A stretch of DNA of 64,000 nucleotides from Thalassospira lucentensis (GTDB taxonomy: Bacteria; Pseudomonadota; Alphaproteobacteria; Rhodospirillales; Thalassospiraceae), in the NCBI RefSeq assembly GCF_001613805.1, contig NZ_LPVY01000023.1, positions 1-64,000 of the forward strand. Direction: 5' to 3'. The notes under the pieces were generated by a model that worked only from the letters and a program-made list of their open reading frames with translations, was not told the DNA's origin and ran no database searches. The translations under genes and the position numbers were made by a program. This document shows positions 1-5,700 of this stretch, piece by piece (within the stretch, counting starts at the first letter, position 1; each line of letters opens with the position of its first letter).

Positions 1-46
1 AGCCCGCGCGCAGACTGCGTAGGTTCAAATCCTGCCCCCGCAACCA
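1..46 (+). tRNA. 3' part of a tRNA gene, cut by the window edge
   Basis: A T-arm (GTAGG, loop TTCAAAT, CCTGC) is followed by acceptor strand CCCCGCA, discriminator A and an encoded CCA ending at 46. The A72-A73-CCA end and the T-loop resemble initiator tRNA-fMet. However, the bases before the T-arm form a small CGCA/TGCG hairpin that does not match an fMet variable loop. The piece could therefore be another tRNA, or an fMet-derived attachment-site copy joined to foreign sequence. Identity cannot be settled without the bases to the left of the window. Confidence 0.7.
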
Positions 47-56
47 ACTTTAAAAA

Positions 57-84
57 AGCTCGCCCTCGTGGCGGGCTTTTTTAA
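57..84 (+). terminator. Rho-independent terminator after the tRNA
   Basis: The stem AGCTCGCC/GGCGGGCT is followed by a T-run, about ten bases after the tRNA CCA end. Confidence 0.75.
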
Positions 85-181
85 TGTTCGTTTGCCGGGG
101 GCTTATGGATTGGAACCCGCAACAGGCCAAGCCTGTTGCCAGGTTCTTTGCGGAGCCCATAAGGGCGGAGCTGAGCGAACA
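85..181. repeat. Long imperfect hairpin element between two tRNA 3'-end copies
   Basis: Nested complementary arms are visible. Positions 85-90 pair with 176-181, 102-108 with 157-163, 113-117 with 142-146, and 119-127 with 131-139 around a 3-base loop. The whole ~97-base block folds back on itself and is flanked by a 19-bp direct repeat of the tRNA 3' end (28-46 and 193-211). It could be a small non-autonomous mobile element or the residue of a larger excised one. Confidence 0.6.
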
Positions 182-192
182 AAGTGAGCGCT

Positions 193-211
193 AATCCTGC
201 CCCCGCAACCA
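193..211 (+). repeat. Second copy of the tRNA 3' end (19-bp direct repeat, att-like)
   Basis: These 19 bases are identical to positions 28-46, ending in the same CCA. Duplicated tRNA 3' ends are the usual footprint of tyrosine-recombinase integration. No integrase is present between the copies or nearby in the window. Confidence 0.65.
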
Positions 212-212
212 A

Positions 213-253
213 TAAAAAGACCCTGTCACCTTTGGCGACAGGGTCTTTTTATT
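213..253. terminator. Bidirectional terminator
   Basis: A long stem, AAAAAGACCCTGTC with its complement GACAGGGTCTTTTT, has A-runs and T-runs on both sides. It sits between the tRNA-like repeats (plus strand) and the end of the leftward amidohydrolase gene. Confidence 0.8.
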
Positions 254-360
254 GCCTGTTGGAACAGTCCTGGGTTTACGCCAGCAACGCATTTCGCGTA
301 TTTCGTCCTGCGCAGTCTGGGCGCGTAGGCTATCCGCCCGTAGTGGCACGGGCGGACGGA

Positions 361-1506
361 TCAGACCTTTATGCCGAACAGTTTTTCCGCATTTCGGAAC
401 GCAATTTTTTCCTTGGCTTCACGGGGCAGATCGACTGCGCGAAACCAGTCGGTGCCCTGCTTCATGTCTGCAAACGGATAATCGGTTCCAAACATCACGC
501 GGTCCACGCTGATGTATCTCAGCAAAAGATGAAGCAGTTCATCCTGGAAAAATGCGCTGGTCGTGTACCAGAAATTGTCATTGAAGTACTGGCCGATGGG
601 CTTGTTTAGTGAGCGCTCGGTCGTATCGCCCAAATCCCCGACGATACGCTCGTAGTAGAATGGAAGGCCTTCTCCCATGTGGCCGATGATCATCTGCAGT
701 TTGGGGAATCTGTCGAACACCCCGGTCATGATCAGTCGAAGGCATTGCGTAAGCACCTCCTGATGCCAACCATATCCTGAGCCACTGAGAATGTAGTCCT
801 GATATTCGTCATTATATCCCGGCTGCATGATGCGGTAGTAAATGTCGAAGACTTCCTTGGGCGGGAAGCCCGGATGCAGGTATATCGGCACGCCAAGTGC
901 CTCGGCACGGGCCAGAAGGGGCTCGAAATCGGGATGGTCGAGAAACTTTTTGCCAATGAAGCCATTGGTCATGGCGCCGACAAAGCCATCCTCGCGAACG
1001 GCGCGTTCCAGCTCGTCCGCTGATGCCACCGGGTCCTGCAGCGGCAGGGTTGCATAGGCCCGGAACCGCCCCGGATAGGTGACCATCGGGCCCGTGGCAA
1101 TCATCCTGTTGAGGCGATAGGCAAAATCGATGCCTTCCTGACCCGCGAGATCCTGGACGCCCGGCGTATGTGCAGAAAGGATCTGAACATTGATCCCCGC
1201 CTGATCCATGGCCCCGATGCGGCCAGGGCCGAGTTCGGCAAGACCGGTTTCCTTGAGGTATTCCACGTGATCATCGTTAATCGCGTTGAGCGCGATCAGT
1301 TCGTCGGTGGTATAGGTCTCTTCGGTGGCGATAAAGGGCAGGTCGTGGTCTCGCAACGCGATGATCGAGGAAGCCTCTGTCGCGGCCGCGCGGGTGATAA
1401 TGGCGGGGGCTGCCAATCCGGCACCAACACCAAGTGCCGCCGCGCCACCCAGAAAACTGCGGCGTCCGATTGTGAGGCTATGTTGGGGTTTTTCGGTCGG
1501 TTTCAT
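361..1506 (-). CDS. Tat-exported amidohydrolase-2 (ACMSD-like TIM-barrel) protein
   Basis: The 381-aa product starts at the ATG that places a twin-arginine signal (RRSFLGG, then a hydrophobic stretch to about residue 40) at the N-terminus. The open frame extends 54 codons further upstream, but those have no protein character. The body has amidohydrolase-2 family features: YLHPGFPP in the middle, IGHMGEGLPFYYER, and near the C-terminus MFGTDYPF with the conserved metal or catalytic Asp. Family members are metal-dependent decarboxylases or hydrolases of carboxylated aromatic and related compounds. The usual first-strand metal motif (E-x-H or H-x-H) is not clear here; the matching segment reads IATEETY. 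Substrate is unknown. Export through Tat implies a periplasmic site of action. The ribosome site is weak. Confidence 0.85.
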   Translation of the reverse strand: MKPTEKPQHSLTIGRRSFLGGAAALGVGAGLAAPAIITRAAATEASSIIALRDHDLPFIATEETYTTDELIALNAINDDHVEYLKETGLAELGPGRIGAMDQAGINVQILSAHTPGVQDLAGQEGIDFAYRLNRMIATGPMVTYPGRFRAYATLPLQDPVASADELERAVREDGFVGAMTNGFIGKKFLDHPDFEPLLARAEALGVPIYLHPGFPPKEVFDIYYRIMQPGYNDEYQDYILSGSGYGWHQEVLTQCLRLIMTGVFDRFPKLQMIIGHMGEGLPFYYERIVGDLGDTTERSLNKPIGQYFNDNFWYTTSAFFQDELLHLLLRYISVDRVMFGTDYPFADMKQGTDWFRAVDLPREAKEKIAFRNAEKLFGIKV

Positions 1507-1778
1507 GTCAGTTTCTAATCCGCTATTGTTGTGGTGTGCAGTTCTGGTCTTGCTTTCGTCATCATGTTGGCGTGAAGGGGTTATGCCCAACCGTGTGCAC
1601 CCAGACATCGGATCAACGGGCAAAAGAGATGCTCCTTCGGGGGATTGGCTCAGCCCGCAAGACCGCAAGGTGGGGATACATGGCGGGATAAAAGACAGTG
1701 CATCTATCCGCCGCTATCAACCGCCCAGCCGCCCAGTCGCTTCAGGTTAAACCGGAACACCCTGTTGAGGTTCGATAG

Positions 1779-2462
1779 CTAGGGCAGATGGATCAGCGGT
1801 GTCAGCCATCCCTTATCCTGCATCAGCTTGATGCCTTCAAATATCGGTCCGGCAACCAGAAACCACATCGCATCGCGCGTTGTGGATAAAAACAGTGCCG
1901 GTTTGCACAGCAGGTTTTCCTCATCCCGCCAGCGAAACCAGGTCGGGCGAAAGCGCGGGACGGTATTTTGATAGCGCCGGAATGCCTTGCCAAAACGTTC
2001 CGAGAGCAATGCCTCTTCGTGCGCGACAACATTGCGAAACACCATCCAGCACAGGCCGGCAAACAGACAGCCAAGCACGACACTGCCGGTCTGTGCCCCG
2101 ACACCGAAGGCTCCGATCATGTTGAAAACATAAAGCGGATTTCGGCAGCTGGAATAAGGCCCGGTGGTGACAAGTTCTGTTTTCTTGCGCCCGCCGATAT
2201 AAAGGGAGCACCAGCCACGCCCAAAGATGCAGACGCCAATCGCAAACAGCCCGGTGGCTTCGATCATGTCGTGAAGCTCGCTCTGGCGCTCCGCCATCGC
2301 CCGGCTTCCGGCCACAAGAACCAGAAGCACGACAACGCCAATGCGAAGAACACGTTTTCGTCGGCGCTGTATGGTGCGCAGAGCCGCGCCATCGGGGAGC
2401 ACCCCCGGCGTCTGGTCTGATGGGTCTTTACGGGCGGAACGGAGTTCGGCCGAACGCGACAT
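1779..2462 (-). CDS. Isoprenylcysteine carboxyl methyltransferase (ICMT)-like membrane methyltransferase
   Basis: The 227-aa integral membrane protein has hydrophobic segments at about residues 35-55, 70-85 and 115-140. The ICMT/PEMT signature follows: GPYSSCRNPLY, then an E-x3-L-x2-RFG segment (HEEALLSERFGKAFRRY). These bind SAM at the membrane face and methylate lipophilic substrates. ATG 2462 was chosen because AGGAG lies eight bases upstream; an in-frame GTG three codons earlier overlaps that site. The C-terminal ~45 residues after the signature form an extra hydrophobic tail. The substrate is not predictable. It stands alone, with the repeat and LexA-box region upstream. Confidence 0.75.
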   Translation of the reverse strand: MSRSAELRSARKDPSDQTPGVLPDGAALRTIQRRRKRVLRIGVVVLLVLVAGSRAMAERQSELHDMIEATGLFAIGVCIFGRGWCSLYIGGRKKTELVTTGPYSSCRNPLYVFNMIGAFGVGAQTGSVVLGCLFAGLCWMVFRNVVAHEEALLSERFGKAFRRYQNTVPRFRPTWFRWRDEENLLCKPALFLSTTRDAMWFLVAGPIFEGIKLMQDKGWLTPLIHLP

Positions 2463-2639
2463 GAAATTCACTCCTGCAAGATCAAGCCACAGAAGTCATA
2501 TCGTCAGGGGCCGGTTCTGGCGTCCGATACTGCATAACCGGTCGTTCGGATGGCCCTCCCGGACGTATGGCCGCCGACCATATGCCTGGGCGGGGTGCCT
2601 GCGGCCCTTTCCGGCGGCATATAAAATTTCCTGAAAAAA

Positions 2640-2654
2640 GTTCTTGATTTGTTC
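2640..2654 (+). promoter_or_regulatory. LexA (SOS) box
   Basis: GTTC-TTGATTT-GTTC is an exact GTTC-N7-GTTC, the LexA operator form of Alphaproteobacteria. It overlaps the -35 element TTGATT (2644-2649) of a promoter whose -10 CATAAA (2667-2672) lies at a 17-bp spacing. LexA binding would block this promoter. The ICMT-like gene starts 178 bp to the left on the other strand and is the less likely target. The same 15 bp recurs at 61003. Confidence 0.7.
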
Positions 2655-2678
2655 TTTTGTTTATGGCATAAAAGGAAA

Positions 2679-2738
2679 GTCAACGGGAGAAAACCGCCCG
2701 GACCGAAACCCGCGAGGCCTTGAGCCTCGCGGGTTTTT
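2679..2738 (+). ncRNA. Putative SOS-controlled small RNA (about 60 nt), copy 1
   Basis: A transcript from the 2644-2672 promoter would run only about 60 nt before a strong terminator (stem ACCCGCGAGGC/GCCTCGCGGGT, then five T). No ORF fits. The leader part AAAGTCAAC is shared with the locus at 61042, which has the same promoter and box but a different terminator stem. Inferred from sequence only. Confidence 0.45.
2706..2738 (+). terminator. Rho-independent terminator of the small RNA
   Basis: An eleven-base-pair GC-rich stem (2708-2718 with 2724-2734) is followed by TTTTT. Confidence 0.8.
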
Positions 2739-3135
2739 GCGTTTGGGGCCGGATGAAAGAGGGGGTCAGGATGCAGCGGCAAAGATACGGAGACAGACAC
2801 GGGCAGGGCAGCGGGGTACTCCGCAGGATATGGGTCGGCGGATGGCGGAGCCATTACGGCGGTATTCTGCCCCAGGACTAAGAGGGACTAAGGGGACTAG
2901 CCCGATCATTTGTCATGACGGGAGAGGTGCGTCTTGTTGACGAGGGAGAAGTTGAACCTGCCGGGAGCGGCAGCGATGGCAGCAGCGGACAGCATTGAGC
3001 GTGGCCCGCCGATGGTGGACCGGTGGGGGCCGTACGCCCGAAGTGTGTCCGGACCTCGGCGGTTAGCGGAAAGTGTCGCCGTTGCCGAAAGTGACCGGAG
3101 CGGGTCGTGGGCCCGGAGACCGTCAGTTCGCGAGG
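2729..3135. repeat. Direct repeat, copy A (about 0.4 kb)
   Basis: This block matches 4501-4905 along its whole length with scattered substitutions and small indels. It begins at GCGGGTTTTTGCG and ends at a shared GCGAGG. Open frames in it are rich in Arg, Pro and Ser on both strands and differ between the copies, so it is treated as non-coding. Confidence 0.8.
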
Positions 3136-3420
3136 TTTGCGAAGGCCCGAGGTGTGTCCGGGCTTCATCGGTTGCCGGAAATGTCGACGTTGCCGAAGTG
3201 ACCGGAGCGGGTGGCGGGCCCGAGATGGCCTGTTTGGCGAGACTGGTGGAGGCACGAGATTTGTCCGGGGTTCGCGTGTTGCCGGAAATGTCTTCATAGC
3301 CGCAAGGTACCAGAGCGGGTCGTGGCCGAGGCGGCCTGTCTGCACCTCGCAGGCGAGGATGCCAAAGCCCGAGGTTCGTCCGGACTTCCCTGATTGCGGG
3401 AAGTCCGGTTTTGGCTGAGC
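3033..3420. repeat. Degenerate tandem repeats, about 105-115 bp per unit
   Basis: Units begin near 3033, 3146, 3253 and 3368. Each opens with a GCCCGAGGTGTGTCCGG-like stretch followed by a CGGTTGCCGGAA-like core, and most then carry GACCGGAGCGGGT. About three and a half units are visible. Two further units occur at 4804-5016. No consistent protein reading is kept across units. Confidence 0.65.
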
Positions 3421-3495
3421 TGTTCTGCCGTTGCATCCATCGTCGCCAGGCTGCTTGTGCTGCCCGGAAGTTATTCGGATTTCGGGGGCAGGGTC

Positions 3496-3780
3496 TTGGT
3501 GGCCAAAGGCCATCGGTCACGATGCAGTAGCGCATCGTCAGTCGCGGTCCGGTAATCGGCATGGATTCTCCGCCACCGGTTTCCCCGATATCGACATAGC
3601 CACCACCGGATGTTCCGCCGCCGCCCGAAACGCCTTCAAGTTCGGTCAGGTTGGTGCCGTCATTGTAAATTTTGACCGAACCTAGCCCGGCATCGACTTT
3701 CGCAAGGAATTTACCCCCGGCGGGTGAATTGGTTGTTCCCGGGGCCGTAGATACCAGGACCGCAGCACCGGTTCCGCCAC
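3496..3780 (-). pseudogene. Fragment of a phage tail-fibre-like or other structural protein
   Basis: The minus-strand frame through this segment has good protein character. From 3780 downward it contains GTTNSPAGGKFLAKVDAG, then KIYNDGTNLTELEG, a glycine-rich hinge (SGGGGTSGGGYVDIGETGGG) and MPITGPRLTMRYCIV. This resembles C-terminal parts of phage tail or collar proteins. The frame is stopped just upstream of 3780, where the sequence switches to an unrelated fragment. It then runs on into the repeat region without a family match. No start codon or ribosome site is present. Family assignment is by appearance only. Confidence 0.45.
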
Positions 3781-3956
3781 CCCAGTCCTATTTCGACCCG
3801 ATTAATTGGCATCGCACAGCCCTGCACGAATGCCTTCATGCTACTGGGCATAAAACCCGCCTTAACCGTGATCAGAGCGGATCGTTCAGATCAAAAAAAT
3901 ATGCGTTCGAGGAACTGGTCGCAAAAATGTCAGCAGCCTTCCTCCGCATTATTTAA
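3780..3956 (+). pseudogene. Fragment of an ArdC-type zincin metallopeptidase (antirestriction/plasmid protein)
   Basis: The plus frame gives SYFDPINWHRTALHECLH followed by ATGHKTRLNRD, SGSFRSKKYAFEELVAKMSAAFL. The HECLH is a zincin H-E-x-x-H site. The RLNRD, then Y-A-x-EELVA, then AAFL succession is the C-terminal metallopeptidase domain found in ArdC/TraC-like proteins of plasmids and integrative elements. Only about 58 residues remain. The ssDNA-binding N-terminal domain is missing, and the frame closes at 3956 shortly after the conserved part. It is a relic of a past mobile element. Confidence 0.7.
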
Positions 3957-3988
3957 GAGCGCGTCGAGTGGCGGGGCCATTGCCATTT

Positions 3989-4387
3989 CTATCGTGTAGC
4001 GAAGCGCTTTTTGGCGGCTTCCGTTTCCGGCATGTAAATCGAGACTGCGTTTCCTTCCGGATCGCGGAATTGAAATGTCTTGTTGCCCCACGGCATCGTC
4101 TTCAGGTCGTGCACTAGTTGCACTTTGTCCTTCAGGCGCTCGAATTCCGCATCGACATCCTCAACCTGAATCTCCAGATAGGCCGTCCGATTGGCTCCCG
4201 GCTCACCACTTCCTTCTTTCCAAAGTGCTACAGTTTCAGATGCGCCGATTGCAAGCGTTGCACCAGGTCCCACAAGCTCAGCGAAGACTGGAGCAAGCCA
4301 CTCCGCCTTGCGGCCCAAGATCATTTCGTAAAACGCGACCATTTGCTTGATATCGGCTGCGATGAAGCGGATTGATGCGAGTTTCAT
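3989..4387 (-). CDS. VOC-family (glyoxalase/bleomycin-resistance fold) protein
   Basis: The 132-aa product has the paired beta-alpha-beta-beta-beta modules of the vicinal oxygen chelate family: KLASIRFIAADIKQMVAFYE at the start and FQFRDPEGNAVSIYMP at the end of the second module. ATG 4387 was chosen because it begins exactly at the fold; the frame is open 27 codons further but reads as intergenic sequence. An AGGAAC stretch about ten bases upstream may serve as ribosome site. Family members bind a metal and act as isomerases, dioxygenases or drug-binding proteins, so the substrate cannot be told. The gene lies between mobile-element relics and repeat copy B, and may itself have arrived with them. 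Confidence 0.8.
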   Translation of the reverse strand: MKLASIRFIAADIKQMVAFYEMILGRKAEWLAPVFAELVGPGATLAIGASETVALWKEGSGEPGANRTAYLEIQVEDVDAEFERLKDKVQLVHDLKTMPWGNKTFQFRDPEGNAVSIYMPETEAAKKRFATR

Positions 4388-4500
4388 TTTGTTTCCGTTC
4401 CTAAGGTATCGTCGTGTTGGCGTCCAATAGACCATTGTCGCACAGCCCTGTTGCCACCTGTATGGCAACAGGAGTCAACAGCAATGCGCCCAGTGCCCTT

Positions 4501-4905
4501 GCGGGTTTTTGCGTTTGGGGCCGGATCAAAGAGGTGATCAGGATGCAGCGGCAAAGATACGGACATAGACACGGGCAGGGCGGCGGGGCACTCCGCAGGA
4601 TATGGGGTGGCGGATGGCGGAGCCATTACGGCGGCATTCTGCCCCAGGACTAAAGGGACTAAGGGGACTAACCCGGTCATTTGTCATGACGGGAGAGGTG
4701 CGTCTTGTTGAGAAGGGATGAGTTTAAATCTGCCGGGAGCGGCAGCGATGGCAGCAGCGGGCAGCACTGAGCGTGGCCCGCCGATGGTGGACAGGTGGGG
4801 GCCGTACGCCCGAAGTGTGTCCGGGCTTCATCGGTTGCGGGAAGTCCGCCATTGCCGAACGTGACTTGAGCGGGTGACGAGCTCGGAGACCGTCTGTTGG
4901 CGAGG
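4501..4905. repeat. Direct repeat, copy B (about 0.4 kb)
   Basis: This is the partner of 2729-3135. In copy B the bases before the shared start keep only traces of the small-RNA leader (GGAGTCAAC at about 4471), and no GTTC-N7-GTTC box is left. It therefore looks like the older or damaged copy. Confidence 0.8.
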
Positions 4906-5016
4906 TTGATGGAGGCCCGAAGTTTGTCTGAGCTTCCTCGGTTGCCGGAAGTATCGCCATTGTCGAAAAGAAGTGGGCAAAGGGACCGATGGTTGCCTGT
5001 TTGCGAGAATGGTAGA
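4804..5016. repeat. Degenerate tandem repeats, two units
   Basis: Units at about 4804-4914 and 4915-5016 match those at 3033-3420. They open with GCCCGAAGTGTGTCCGGG and GCCCGAAGTTTGTC respectively. A broken third unit starts at 5017. Confidence 0.55.
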
Positions 5017-5189
5017 AGCCCGGATTCCGGATCCCATCGGTCAGTATGCAGCCCCGACTTAGGCTGCGAGAAAATCTCTCAGTCGAACGATCCTAAGCCG
5101 AAGATTGAGTATGGCGAAGCTGCTCACAAGACCTTGCCGTTCAAATGTTTATAGCTATCCCTTGCCCTCCGGATCTTGTCATGGGCTTT

Positions 5190-5416
5190 ACGATCTTACT
5201 TTTTTTGGGGAGGGGAAATACCCCGACGAAAAACAACGCCATGAGACGATGATGAAAGCAACCGTCGCGATCAGAGCCGGGATTGCGATCTGGGATATAG
5301 GGTGGGACCGTATATCGGTCGGCAAACAGGATCAGAGCGTGGACAAGGATCAGTTTGATGCACAGCACGAATAACAGCGTATGCCTTCCTTGCCAGTTGT
5401 CTCGAAGATATCCCAA
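5190..5416 (-). pseudogene. Frameshifted N-terminal relic of a membrane protein
   Basis: The frame from ATG 5416 begins MGYLRDNWQGRHTLLFVLCI and continues through one hydrophobic segment. Protein character then moves to a neighbouring frame, which reads ISQIAIPALIATVAFIIVSW (second hydrophobic segment). The opening resembles short-start inner-membrane proteins of the RxHWxG type often seen in Rhodospirillales. A single frameshift near 5300 and loss of the C-terminus would explain the pattern. No flanking gene in the window continues it. Confidence 0.35.
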
Positions 5417-5589
5417 ATGCTTGTTCGCTATAGAGGTTCAACTCCATATTGATAGTCTATGTCGTTTCATTCGAAAATAGTGGTAAGTGTTCAGCGCGTG
5501 CCAACATTAGAACGACACAAAAGTTTTTCTATACTCCTCTGATTTTTGGAAAGGGCTTTGCCAGTTGCTCTGACAGAGGTCTGATCCAG

Positions 5590-5653
5590 GCATAAATGTT
5601 TATGCATTATTTTTTTCTAAAGTTTGGTTGTGCTTGGTAATAGACTTAGTCTA
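5590..5653 (+). promoter_or_regulatory. Two inverted repeats upstream of the NACHT gene
   Basis: GCATAAATGTTTATGC (5590-5605) is a perfect palindrome. TAGACTTAGTCTA (5641-5653) is a perfect 6+1+6 palindrome lying about 45 bp before the chosen start. Both lie in a strongly AT-rich leader. They are candidate operators; no regulator gene is adjacent. Confidence 0.35.
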
Positions 5654-5700
5654 GGTATCATTAGTGTGTGATGTGCTTTGACGTTACGGGAGAGATAGCT

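Noticed and set aside
1..46. tmRNA 3' end
   Set aside because: tmRNA ends with a GGCTCC/ACCA-type acceptor; this one ends CCCCGCAACCA with a tRNA T-arm.
2640..2654. LexA control of the ICMT-like gene
   Set aside because: The box is 178 bp from that start, while it overlaps a good promoter pointing the other way.
2504..3562. Several 100-218 codon frames across the repeats
   Set aside because: They exist in overlapping frames on both strands, differ between repeat copies, and have no start signals. Only the 3496-3780 part has protein character.
5671..5700. ATG at 5671 as the NACHT gene start
   Set aside because: No ribosome site precedes it, while GTG 5701 has GGGAGAG at six bases. Kept only as an alternative.
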